Below are positions 46,551 to 57,164 of a stretch of 64,000 nucleotides of DNA, piece by piece. Within the stretch, counting starts at the first letter, position 1; each line of letters opens with the position of its first letter. The notes beneath the pieces were generated by a model. That model did no database searches and had not been told where the DNA came from. It saw only the letters and a list, made by a program, of their open reading frames with translations. The DNA is from Cantharellus purpuraceus (lineage: Eukaryota; Basidiomycota; Agaricomycetes; Cantharellales; Hydnaceae). Position numbers and translations under genes: made by a program. The DNA is taken from the NCBI GenBank assembly GCA_025174535.1, contig JALBUN010000018.1:496001-560000 (forward strand), written 5' to 3'.

Positions 46551-47108
46551 TTAGAGGCTAGAGGAAGTAGGTGGATGAATCCAACCGTCCAACCAGTGAC
46601 ACTCTGAAGCGGATAACAGCAATGTGTGAAGTAGTCTAGCAACTGCTTCACACGAGTTCAAGATCCTAATGCTCTGCAAAGGCAGTACACACTAGTAACT
46701 TAAACAAGAGCACTAATGGCAGGACTATTGACAGACAATCTCACCCTGTAGATTTGTAGTCACGCGAGGTAGATACTACACTCATGCCCAAAGCAGGACA
46801 ATCACTACTTTGAGTGCAATTGAATACAGTTACACAACTGTAAGTGACCCTTGAACTGGACAATCAACAGTTACTGAGATATAGAGGATGACACTGTATG
46901 TCACTCTAGTCACACTGATGTGCAGATGATGGGGTAGAAATGGTTATTTATTCAGAGGCAGAATGGGCTCCTTTTATATTGTATTTACAGGAGCTGACTA
47001 ATACTACTGGAATATTCTACCTATTAATAGATGGAATCTACTGGAAGCTAGTGGAATATGTGAGAAGGGGGTGGAAGTTTCCTAGCCAATGAACTGCTTG
47101 GATTTGCT

Positions 47109-47262
47109 CTGACTCATGACTCATGGCATGAGTCATGGATGGAGTCATAGTGTGACTCAGAGCAGGAGTCATAGTATGAGTAATCACAGGAGTCATGGTA
47201 TGAGTCATGGAAGGAGTCATAGCATGAGTCATGGCAGGAGTCATTGCATGAGTCACCATTAC
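47109..47262. repeat. ATGAGTCATGG-type minisatellite (about 24-bp higher-order unit)
   Basis: About six irregular units of the type ATGAGTCATGGMAGGAGTCATAGC lie inside LTR A copy 5. Exact TGACTCA or TGAGTCA heptamers occur repeatedly, for example at 47110-47116 and 47117-47123. LTR A copy 7 (near 48940-48960) keeps only a short version. Confidence 0.85.
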
Positions 47263-47752
47263 TCAAATAACTTGGTCAATACTTCGTTTCCCAGGCTGAT
47301 CAGCACAGCTATGGGTAGGCACAGCTTCTATTGAACTCTCCACTGAAAATGGAGTCAGGAGGTGCAGTGGTTGCGAAGATATTGAGGATTTACTGGCAGT
47401 GGTGACCAGATTGAGTTGGAGGTTGAAATGAGTCATGTGATTGAAAATGAGTCAGTTGTCCAGGTGACTCCGGCTGACCTTGGGGCTGCTGACATCTGCA
47501 AAGGTTTGTGGGTCCATGTGGGTCCCAAAACTTCGCCCAGCAGAACAATAAGTTTGTAGACTCATTTCTGCATGGAAAATTCCTGAAAAAATATGAAAAA
47601 ATAGAGAATATTTGAATGGCCCTGAATCAAGAGAAAGCAGCACATATATGCTGATATTTTAAGGCCATGAAGCGAAATTGTACAGTTTTGGGACTTTAAA
47701 CAAGATCTTTTTTAAGGGAAAACCAGTTCCCATACAGTTACAGGATGTAACA

Positions 47753-48575
47753 GATTGGCTTGGAATATTCTACCCCTTTCTTTCACTTTCCACTACCTTC
47801 CAGTAGTTTCCATCTATTAATAGGTAGAATATTCCAGAAGCATGAGTCAGCCCCTGTAAATACAATATATAAGGAGGCCATTTTGCCTCTGAAATAATAA
47901 CATATTCCACCACTTCTACCCATCTTCTGCACACCAGTGTGACTAGAGTGACATACAGTGTCATCCTCTATATCTCAGTAACTGTTGATTACCAGTTCAA
48001 GGATCTTTTACAGTTGTGCAACTGTACTTGATTGCACTCGTAGTAGTGATATTCCTGCTTTGGGCATGAGTGTAGTATCTGCCTCACATGACTACAAATC
48101 TACAGGGTGAGATTGTCTGTCAATAGTCCTGCCATTAGTGCTCTTGTTTAAGTTACTAGTGCGTACTGCCTTTGCAGAGCATTAGAAGCTTGAACTCATG
48201 TGAAGCAATTGCTAGACTACTTCACACATCACTGTTACCCGCTTCAGAGTGTCACTGGTTGGATGGTTGGATTCATCCACCTACTTCCTTTAGCCTCTAA
48301 GTGCATTCCCCTCTTTTCAGAATATCTGGACCCCTAAGTGTCCATGAACTCTAGACTCTGGAAGTCTTATTCATTTCTTGCTGCTAAGAAATGTATTACT
48401 TTTCTGGGTATAGTCTGCATTGACCAATACAAAGGATTGTAACCAAAGTACAAATGTTAAATTGTTTCTGGAGTTGTGTTGCAGCAGGGTTTGATATTCT
48501 TCTCAGCTGTTCATTCATGGAATTGTGGTGATTTAGAGTTTGCCCCAACACCATAATTTTGCAGGTTCCAAAACA
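47753..48575 (+). mobile_element. LTR A, partial copy 6
   Basis: It begins inside the LTR (GATTGGCTTGGAATATTC) directly after LTR B and runs to the terminal GGTTCCAAAACA. It is fused head-on to partial copy 7. Confidence 0.8.
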
Positions 48576-49409
48576 GACACTCTGAAGCAGGTAACAGCAA
48601 TGTGTGAAGTAGTCTAGCAACTGCTTCACATGGGTTCAAGATCCTAATGCTCTGCAAAGGCAGTACACACTAGTCACTTAAACAAGAGCACTAATGGCAA
48701 CAGACAATCTCACCCTGTAGATTTATAGTCATGTGAGGTAGATACTACACTCATGCCCAAAGCAGGACAATCACTACTTCAAGTGCAATCGAATGCAGTT
48801 ACACAACTGTAAGTGACCCTTGAACTGGACAATCAACAGTTACTGAGATATAGAGTTGGTTATTTATTCAGAGGCAAAATGGCCTCCTTATATACTGTAT
48901 CTACAGGAGCTGACTAATCCTTCTACCTATTAATAGATATGAGTCATGGCAGGAGTCACTATTACTCAAATAACTCAGGCAATACTCTGTTTCCTGGGCT
49001 CATCAGCACAGCTATGGGTAGGCACAGCTTTGATTGAAAGCTCCACCAAAAATGGAGTCAGGAGGAGCTGTGGTTGCCAAGATATTGAGCATTTACTGGC
49101 AGTGGTGATTAGATTGGGTCAGAGATTGAAATGAGTCAAAATGAGTCAGTAGATTAGGTGACACTGCTGACATCTCAAAGTTTTGTGGGTCCATGTGGGT
49201 CCAAACCTTTGCCCAGCAGGACAATAAATTTGTGAACCCATTTCTGCATGGAAAATTCCCAAAAAAAATATGAAAAAATAGAGAATATTTGAATGACCCC
49301 AAATCAAGAAAGAAGCATGTATATGCTGATATTTTAAGGCCATAAAGTGAAAATATACAATTTCAGGACCATAAACTAGATCTTTTCATGGAAAACCAGT
49401 TCCCATACA
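48576..49409 (-). mobile_element. LTR A, partial copy 7
   Basis: It begins inside the LTR (GACACTCTGAAGCAGG) and runs to the terminal TTCCCATACA. The internal part resembles copy 5 (GGAGTCAGGAGG, TGAGTCA) rather than copy 3, so these form an LTR A subfamily. Confidence 0.8.
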
Positions 49410-49440
49410 TTCATTCCCCTTCAAATATTCTCTGATACTT

Positions 49441-50568
49441 CTAGTCACTCCCCTCTTCTACTATTCCTGCCTCATCTGCACCACCCAAATTGCTAGCTGC
49501 ATATGGGTCCACATACATGCGAGTTGAGAGTTGTGGGGAGGAAAGAAGGGCAGGCTTTTTGACATGTGGGTCAGAGGTGGAGGAAAGACTAGATACATGT
49601 ATAGAAGGTACTGGTGTTAGGAGGAGTGAGGTTGTGAACAGTCTCAGGGTGATAGGAATCAATGTATCCACAAGCAAGTGCTTGATGCATATCAAGGAGC
49701 TGCCTCACTGTAGGTTTCCATAGTACCAGGCTATCTCGGTTATGTTCAAAAGGGGAAGTGTCATGTGGTCTTTTAATGGACTTGGAGTTGGAGCCAATCT
49801 GGAAGGATTGAGTGGTTTGGAAGGGTGTACTAGAAAGCTTGGAGGAACTAGAGTTGAGTTTGGTAAAAATGGACAATACATTGCCAGGGTCATAGTCATC
49901 ATCATTGGAAAGAGGGAGAGGAATAGGAGAGGGAGGCCACTTCCACGTGCACTCTGGTACTTGGGTGGAATTGAGTTTGGCACCACAGATCCATGTGGCC
50001 AGGCGGTGAGACTGCTCCTGCCAACTTTCAATCCAGCTGCAGATGACACTGGTCTTTTCTGGGATAAGAAAGAAGTTGTGAGAGAGCTGATGAAAAGATG
50101 GGAACAGTGGAGGGAGCATATTGATTTCACAAAGTTTTTCAGAGGGAATGTAAAAGGGAAGAGGATTGATGGCCATCTCACCATTCCAGTTGTGGGCAGC
50201 AGCAAGAATGTAATGTCCTTTCATCTTAAGTGATTCCCAATAGCAGCTGGCTAGATTGCCACAGAGAACGCCATATTTGTTAGCAGGATCACCAAAATAA
50301 ACAAAATCAAACCAGCTGGGTTTGTAGAAGTCAAAGTTGGAAGTGTACTGGTGTCCAAAGTTAGGAGAGGAGACTGGCTCCTGAACATATGTATCCCCTT
50401 TCCTACGCAGAGTGAAGTTAAATGGGGAGATTTCAGGATAGATAGCCATTGGGTAGGAAATCAGATGGATGGTAGTTGGGCAAGATTTTTGTATGAATAA
50501 CGGGGTTTCAAGATAGACAGTGATATAGTTAGATAGAAGAGAGCATGGAAGGAAATGGAAAGGACTAG
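49441..50568 (-). CDS. Unrecognised ORF downstream of a chromodomain integrase
   Basis: A long minus-strand frame is open from about 50568 (no ATG until 50449) to TAG near 49589, about 286 residues from the ATG. It reads NYITVYLETPLFIQK before the ATG. After it comes FDFYKPSWFDFVYFGDPANK, CGNLASCYWESLKMKGHY, and PPLFPSFHQLSHNFFLIPEK. A possible acceptor TTTCTAG lies just before 50568, paired with a donor GTAAGT near 50630. A second frame, reading SSLSSTSDPHVKKP to EEGSD, continues the product to 49441 after a frame change near 49600. No known domain is recognised. It could be a third retroelement ORF or a captured host gene. Confidence 0.45.
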
Positions 50569-50639
50569 AAAGTGCAAGCCAGCCTTAGAGACCGCTAGCA
50601 GAAGTAGGACTAGCCATATTCTAGTAAGACTTACTCTGG

Positions 50640-52857
50640 GGTCAGGTATCCCATCAGCAGAGTACATCGGGAGCATTCCTGAGGTAATGACAAGGGAGCC
50701 ATTCATCATAGGAGGAGTCATATCCCACAAATCGCATGAGCAATTCCTGGATTTGCCGGCCATGTCAAACCTTGCACCAGCGTTCGCCAACAATGGATTC
50801 AACTTCATATTCAGGTAACTCAGTGAAGTCAGTGTGATTCAAGGTCCTGGTGGGCCACATGCCAAAGTGAGGGGTCAGAGGGAGAGTATGGCTTGAGGTG
50901 AGCAACATTGAGGGCTGGGTGGATTCCATAGGATGTGGGCATGCACAACCAGTACATAGTTGGCCCTAATTTTTGAAGGATTTCAAATGGGCCATCATAC
51001 TTCATAAGAAGTTTCTTACCTTGGCCCAATGCAGAGCATAAGAGATCGAGAGAATGGGGGTTAAGGAGGATGAGGTCACCTGCCTCAAACTTGACAGCTA
51101 GGTGCCTGGCATTGTAGCTTCATTGCTGGGCAACCTGTGCAAATTTCAGGGACTGCCTGGCTCATGATCAGTAAGCCTCAAATTCTTCTAGAAAACAGAT
51201 GGCATTTGTACTTTCAACCTCAGAAGTAAAGGGGACCCCTTTAGCGCAATCGGAGAGTCGGATGGTCAACTCAGCCTGATCTGCTGGATGCAGTCGCACT
51301 ACACCATCAGTGGCCAGATGTAAGTAGAAAGAGGGCATACGCAGTTGATATCCATAGAGTGGAAATGCAGGGGCTAGACCAGTAGCCAAGTGGGGAGTGT
51401 TGTTGTAAGAGAGCATGAAAGGAGTGGTGAGAGCTGCCCAGTCATCACACATGGGGCTTACATAAGAGTGCAGCCTGGTTTCCAGTGTCTGATTCAAAAC
51501 TTCTGTCTGTCCATCAGCTTGAGGAGGGTAGGCAGTAGTTAAAGCTCTTTTCAGATTTAATTGGTTGCACAACTCTTTCCAAAGGTGCTAGTCCATCTAG
51601 AATCCCTGTTGGATATGATTTGTTTAGGAATTCTGTATTTGGACAGCACATGTTCAAAAAATAACCAAGCTGTTCCCTCCTCATTAATGGTTCCTTGAGT
51701 AGGGATAAAGATTCTGTATTTTGTAAGTTTATCCACTATTACCAGGATGGAATCATACCCATTGCTCTCAGGTAATTCCATGATGAAATCCATGGTTACA
51801 ACTTCAAATGGATTTTCTGGAATAGGAATGGGCTGCAATAATCCAATGGGTACATGTTGCCTAGGTTTGGCTTTCTGGCAAATGTCACAGCTTACAATGA
51901 ACTTTTTGACATCTCTACTCATTCTAGGCCAATAGAAAGTAGAAGCCAGCTTGTTGTAAGTTTTGTGATAACCCACGTGAGCTCCTTCAGTGATCTCATT
52001 GTGAATTTCACTTAGAAGTTTAGCTTGTTCATCCTTGGGTATGCACAGCCTGTAATTGCCATTCCAATCTTCAAAGTAAAGCAATCCATTCTCATTTTCA
52101 AAAAAGAGTGGATGCTTTGGACTAATCCAATTAGACACCTGTTGTAATTCAGATCCGACCCTTTTGAAGTAAGGATCTTTGGCATATGCATCAACCATTT
52201 TCTCTCCTCCTGAGCAAGGCTAGAGACTAGATTATAGCTTTTGGCTGTCACATATGGAATGGTGAAGTCTGATTCAAGGCTGGTATTAGCTTGGATGGAA
52301 GAAGAATATACTTTCCGTGGAATTCTATGGTTCTCTACTTCATATGCAGCCATTAACATTAAAGTTCTGGCTTCAAATTGGGGAGAGATGTCAGAATAAA
52401 AATCTGCAAGTGGATCCTGTTCTGAATCCAGGAGAGTAGGAATGGTGTCATCAGAAGAAGGTCCATCTTGGTATGGAACATTCCTCCTGAGTTTGGAGAT
52501 AGGATCTATGTTGGAGTGAACCTGTCCTGCTCTGTGTATGATTTTTAATTCAGGGTATGCAGCAAATGCCATTCCCCAAGTTAATAACTGCCTATTAACA
52601 TTTTGGTAGGTCTGACTCCAGATGAGGGCTGCATGGTCCGTAATGGCTACTACTTTCTCCCCTTCAATGTAGGGTTGAAATTTGATAAGACCATCTTGTA
52701 ATGAAGTGCCTCTCTTTCTGTAGGAAAGTAATTTCTTTCAGCTGGTTTCAAGGTACAAGACCAGTAAGCAATGACTTGTTTTACTGAAACTGTAGTGTTT
52801 TCAAAGTCTTTATCCCAAGTACACAGCTTAGGGAAAGTTTCATCCTTTGGCACATGG
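50640..52857 (-). pseudogene. Ty3/gypsy RNase H-integrase-chromodomain remnant, minus strand
   Basis: In order on the minus strand, an RNase H end comes first (about 52853-52560: KQVIAYWSCTLKPAERNYFP, then YPELKIIHRAGQ). Next is the integrase zinc finger (H..H..CDIC near 51890-51960), then integrase core blocks TMDFIMELPES and IISNRDSRW, where the usual second Asp of SDR is Asn. After a frameshift near 51570 comes the third catalytic block ADGQTEVLNQTLE. The GPFEILQK domain follows, and last a chromodomain (YEVESIVGERW, VGYDSSYDEW, about 50640-50800) with two stops. Multiple lesions make it inactive. It is the same family as the plus-strand copy at 61076-62276. Confidence 0.85.
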
Positions 52858-53075
52858 CAGAGGTGATATGACTATATTCATTAACATCCAGATCCCCATC
52901 CAATCCCCCTAGATCCCTGCACACATGAAATCTATACTCCATTTGGAAGCTATCACGTCTCCATTTATCTTTCTGATCATCACCATCAATCTCACTCATC
53001 CACCTCCAGTTTCAATTGATGCATCAGCATCACCATAGGAACCCAGACATCCATCCCTGTTGGACTTGGACATAT
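52858..53075 (+). repeat. Repeat C, partial copy 3
   Basis: It matches 36345-36545 (ATTCATTAACATCCAGATCC, GAAATCTATACTCCATTTGG, GATGCATCAGCATCACCATAGG). It is cut at 53076 by an LTR B end. Confidence 0.8.
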
Positions 53076-53452
53076 TGTTACATCCTGTAACACCAAGTCT
53101 GATCTCTGGATCTCCATCTCTCCTTCATCTCCATTCTCTCTCTACTCCATCTCCATCAACTCCACCTCTGTCAACCCTGAAGTCCATTATTGTTCTCCTT
53201 ATAAGTAGTTTCTTTTTATGGGTTACAACAAACCTTCTTCTTTTATATTGCTTAGTATTAGTTAGGACTTGGGTCCAAACTGTTAAGGGCTGGAAAACTT
53301 GGGGTTCAAAGGGAATAACTGGAGTTTGGCTGCTAGTGAAGAAGAGGAAGGGACTTTACTGTTCCAGTTCAACTGGAGACAGAATGAGACAATAACTATT
53401 GAGTCAGATTGAGTGGACTTGGATTCAACTTGTGTGTTGCACTCCCTTGGAG
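53076..53452. mobile_element. Two LTR B fragments in inverted orientation
   Basis: 53076-53280 starts with the TGTTACATCCTG end and runs inward. At 53281 the sequence switches to the other LTR end, TGTTAAGGGCTGG, running in the opposite direction to about 53452. The junction is of the same head-on type as seen for LTR A. Confidence 0.75.
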
Positions 53453-54643
53453 AAGTATAAGCAACTGTTAGACACTCTTAATCATATTGCAAATGAGAGA
53501 GAAAGTGCTCTGCAGCAGATGAAACTTCCTCCTCCTACTGTCCCTACATTGCCTTCGGAATGGCCTAGTGACTCCCTTGGAGTTCCAAAGACCTGGAAGT
53601 GCTTTGTGTTACACTACATGAAGATGTAGAAAACTTTTTGGCATTTTATTGGGATGCTGTATCCAAGTATAAGGGTTCTTGGAAACGGATGCCTTTCTGT
53701 CTCCTGCTCTCCCAGATATTTCTGAGATGTCTTCTGACATTAATGGTTTCAAAATTTGCTTTGCTGCTGCCCAAGCTGCTTTGCAGAGAAAGGTTGCTGT
53801 GGATGCTGGTCTTATGAAGCTAAAGTCATTATTGCATCAGTGAACCCTGTCCTTGGACATGACCTTCCTACTCATGCATCTATGCCTGTCAGGGATGCTC
53901 AGCAGTCAACTGTTGCCTATGCTGTTAAAGAAGCTCCTTTGATTTCCAGGTTGGATCAAGGAGAAAACTTTCCAGTTGATCATGAACAGATTAGACAGAG
54001 ACAGTCTGTGGCTTACAATTGTAGTCCCAGACCCTCTACTCTTTTCAATTCTCCTTACCATCAGGATCCTAGTAAACTTACAGGATCTGCAGGTTTGGAA
54101 GAAATGTTCTATACCCCTCAAGTTCAGAGCAGGGGTACTTTTGGTGTTCCAGAATCCATTAGGGTTCCTCATGGAACTTATGGAGCTTCTGGAGGAGGCA
54201 CTCCACCTCCTGATGATGACAGATCTTCTGATCCCCCTCATACACCTAATCCATTTTTGCCTGAACCATCATTGCCACATAGAAGTGGAAGGAGTACTCC
54301 TCCTCCTCTGGGTAGGCATGGAGGCTCAGGTCCTCCTGATGGAGGTGATGGTGGAGGTTATGGTCATAGTCTAGACTAGGGGGATCTTGATCAGAGAAAT
54401 CCTAATCTCAGGTTAGACACTCCAGTGACTCAGAGCAAGCTAGAAGCTTACTTTGATAACAAGTTGTGTCAGGACTTAGTCCCTGAATGGGATGGAAACC
54501 CTGATAGTTTGGCTCAATGGATATTGAAAGTAAATCATTTGGCTCAGTGATCTCCTATGGTCTTCAAGCAATTGGGACAAATTATCCCTTTGCAGTTGCA
54601 TAAAGGAGCTGAGAGATGATTTTTCTCTTTACCATTGTCATAT
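53453..54643 (+). pseudogene. gag remnant (type D), 5' part
   Basis: The gag of a second Ty3/gypsy family reads from LDTLNHIANERESALQQMK through several frame changes. A Pro/Gly-rich linker follows (53756-54379, TYGASGGGTPPPDDD), then a capsid start (KLEAYFDNKLCQDLVPEW, later ILKVNHLAQ-stop and KQLGQIIPLQLHKGAE). It stops at a MITE at 54644 in the codons following SLPLSY and resumes at 57165. In-frame stops occur at 54377 and near 54549. Confidence 0.75.
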
Positions 54644-54971
54644 GACGCTTGTTCAGAAATATAACAAATATGTATATACAACCTATTTTCCTCAAATTGC
54701 ACACAACACACTTAGATTAAAACTTATTTTCATATTTCAACATGATTCTCAAATTTTACACAATATACTAGATTAAAAACATATTTTGATATTTTGGCAT
54801 AATTCTCAAAAATAATTATTTTTTCCCTATTTAGTGGTGGCAACTCTCTTGAGGGAACATCCAAATATCATTGATTCTTTCTTATACAATACTTGTAACA
54901 TAATTTGAACCATCTTTAGTCCCTACCTGGTATTTGTATATCTAAATAACCTATATAATACCAATTATATT

Positions 54972-56930
54972 TGTATGGGAACCACCTTTTCCCTATCAAA
55001 TTCCATTTATGCAGCACCAATGTGCTATTCTTTGCTTTTCCATTCCTAAATATCAGCATATATTTGATGCTTGTACCTGGAATGGACTTATTCAAATATT
55101 CTCTATTTTTCCATATTTTTTTCAGGAATATTCCATGCAGAACTTGGCCCAGAATCATTTATTTCTGCTGTGCTACAGTTGTGGACCCATAGGCACCCAC
55201 AAACCTTCCCACAGCCGGCTCTCCCCCTTTGGACCAGGCATTCAGCCTGAATTCAAGCTCAGATGTCTCTGATCAATAAATATTCTCTAACTTGACAACC
55301 ACAGCCTCTCAGGGCACTATTTTCCATCCAGATCATCACCTGAGATGTGGCTATCCATGGCTGTCCAAACCAGTGCAGAAAACAGGGTGGACACCTTTCT
55401 TTTTGCCTGATCAGTGCCTAGTTCAGGGATCAGAGCAGGTGATTGGCTTGGAATATTCTACCCCTTTCCATAACATTCTAGCTGTTTCCTTCTATTATTA
55501 GATAGAACATTACAGAACCATTATTAAGCCCCTGATCAGTGTTAGTGCTGTGATCAGAACCTGTGATTGGCTTGGAATATTCTACCCCTTTCTTCCACCT
55601 TCCACAACCTTCCAGTAGTTTCCATCTATTAATAGGTAGAATATTCCAGAAGCATTAGTCAGCCCCTGCAAATACAATAGACGCTTGTTCAGAAATACAA
55701 CAAATACGTATATACAACCTATTTTCCTCAAATTTTATACAATACACTTCAATTCAAACTTATTTTCATATTTCAACATGATTCTCAAATTTTACACAAT
55801 ATACTAGATTAAAACATATTGTGATATTTTGGCATAATTCTCAAAAATAATTGTTTTTTCCCCATTTAGTGGTGGCAACTCTCTTGAGGGAACATCCAAA
55901 TATCATTGATTCTTTCTTATACAATACTTGTAACATAATTTGAACTATCTTTAATCCCCACCTGGTATTTGTATATCTAAATACCCTATATAATACCAAT
56001 TATATTAATACATACATTCCTATTATATCCATGTAAATAATTATGTTCATCTCAACCAAATATCTTATCTTTTAAAGTTTATTAAAATATAGAATATATG
56101 TTTATATTTATGAAAATTTCACACATCCAAAATCTTTTAAGATATCCAAATTGTAACTCCCTGGCTTTATGTATCATTGAAATTCTGATGTATATCTCAT
56201 ATACATTAGAATATTGTATACTGACATGATTCCGAACAAGTGTCATATATAAGGAGGTCATTCTGCCTCTGAAATAACAACATATCCTACCCATCTTCTG
56301 CACACCAGTGTGACTAGAGTGACATACAGTGTCATCCTCTATATCTCAGTAACTGTTGATTACCAGTTCAAGGATCTTTTACAGTTGTGCATTCGAAGTA
56401 GTGATATTCCTGCTTTGGGCATGAGTGTAGTATCTGCCTCACATGACTACAAATCTACAGGGTGAGATTGTCTGTCAATAGTCCTGCCATTAGTGCTCTT
56501 GTTTAAGTTACTAGTGCGTACTGCCTTTGCAGAGCATTAGAAGCTTGAACTCATGTGAAGCAGTTGCTAGACTACTTCACACATCGCTGTAACCCACTTC
56601 AGAGTGCCACTGGTTGGATGGTTGGATTCATCCACCTACTTCCTTTAGCCTCTAAGTGCATTCCCCTCTTTTCAGAATATCTGGACCCCTAAGTGTCCAT
56701 GAACTCTAGACTCTGGAAGTCTTATTCATTTCTTGCTGCTAAGAAATGTATTACTTTTCTGGGTATAGTCTGCATTGACCAATACAAAGGATTGTAACCA
56801 AAGTACAAATGTTAAATTGTTTCTGGAGTTGTGTTGCAGCAGGGTTTGATATTCTTCTCAGCTGTTCATTCATGGAATTGTGGTGATTTAGAGTTTGCCC
56901 TAACACCATAATTTTGCGGGTTCCAAAACA
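54972..56930 (+). mobile_element. Solo LTR A copy 8, with 5-bp target duplication
   Basis: It runs from TGTATGGGAACCACC to GGTTCCAAAACA, flanked by ATATT (54967-54971 and 56931-56935). Without the nested MITE (55680-56244) its length is about 1.39 kb, equal to copy 3. The short terminal inverted ends and the TG..CA rule are satisfied. No internal element sequence is present, so it is a solo LTR. Confidence 0.92.
55680..56244 (+). mobile_element. MITE copy 2 (565 bp) inside LTR A copy 8
   Basis: GACGCTTGTTCAGAAAT at the left and inverted GACACTTGTTCGGAATC at the right, flanked by ATA (55677-55679, 56245-56247). The uninterrupted LTR reads CAAATACAATATATAAGG at this point (compare 47855-47872), which confirms a 3-bp duplication. 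Confidence 0.92.
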
Positions 56931-57164
56931 ATATTAATACATACATTACTGTTATATTCATATAAACAGTTATGTTCATCTCAACCAAATGTTATCTTTT
57001 AAAGTTTATTAAAATATAGAATATATGTTTATATTTATGAAAATTTCACACATCCGAATCTTTTAAGATATCCAAATTGTAACTCCCTGGCTTTATGTAT
57101 CATTGAAATTCTGATGTATATCTCATAATAGTGTATAATGACATGATTCCAAACAAGTGTCTAT

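Larger units (their letters stand above)
45707..47736 (-). mobile_element. Solo LTR A copy 5, with 5-bp target duplication
   Basis: It runs from TGTTTTGGAACCCGC to GGTTCCCATACA-type ends (variant CAGTTCCCATACA), flanked by perfect GTTAC duplications (45702-45706 and 47737-47741). It is a clean solo LTR inserted 11 bp inside the outer end of LTR B. It carries a MITE (45985-46550), and its outer part, with an ATGAGTCATGG minisatellite, diverges from copy 3. Confidence 0.9.
45122..47752 (-). mobile_element. LTR B, 5' LTR of the gag-protease element, split by LTR A
   Basis: Read on the minus strand it starts TGTTACATCCTGTAACACC and ends TTAACA, immediately before the gag leader. Its own length is about 596 bp, once the LTR A insertion at 45707-47736 and one GTTAC copy are removed. 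Confidence 0.8.
54644..57161 (+). mobile_element. MITE copy 1 (554 bp), split by LTR A copy 8
   Basis: Left end GACGCTTGTTCAGAAAT (54644) and right end inverted GACACTTGTTTGGAATC (57161) are flanked by TAT duplications (54641-54643, 57162-57164). The two halves (54644-54971 and 56936-57161) join to one element when the LTR and its ATATT duplication are removed. It interrupts a gag gene. Confidence 0.9.

Noticed and set aside
47038..47334. MTHAMTPAMTH / MSHGRSHSMSH repeat ORFs
   Set aside because: Shadows of the ATGAGTCATGG minisatellite inside an LTR.
50461..50808. Minus-strand 115-codon ORF (MKLNPLLANAG...)
   Set aside because: It overlaps the chromodomain in another frame, which shows clear family residues (YEVESIVGERW), so this is a shadow.
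55009..55501. ORFs repeated at 40791, 42391, 42620, 54971 and 55292
   Set aside because: They are stretches of LTR A that happen to be open and recur because the LTR recurs; they also lie across the LTR interior with no coding constraint visible.
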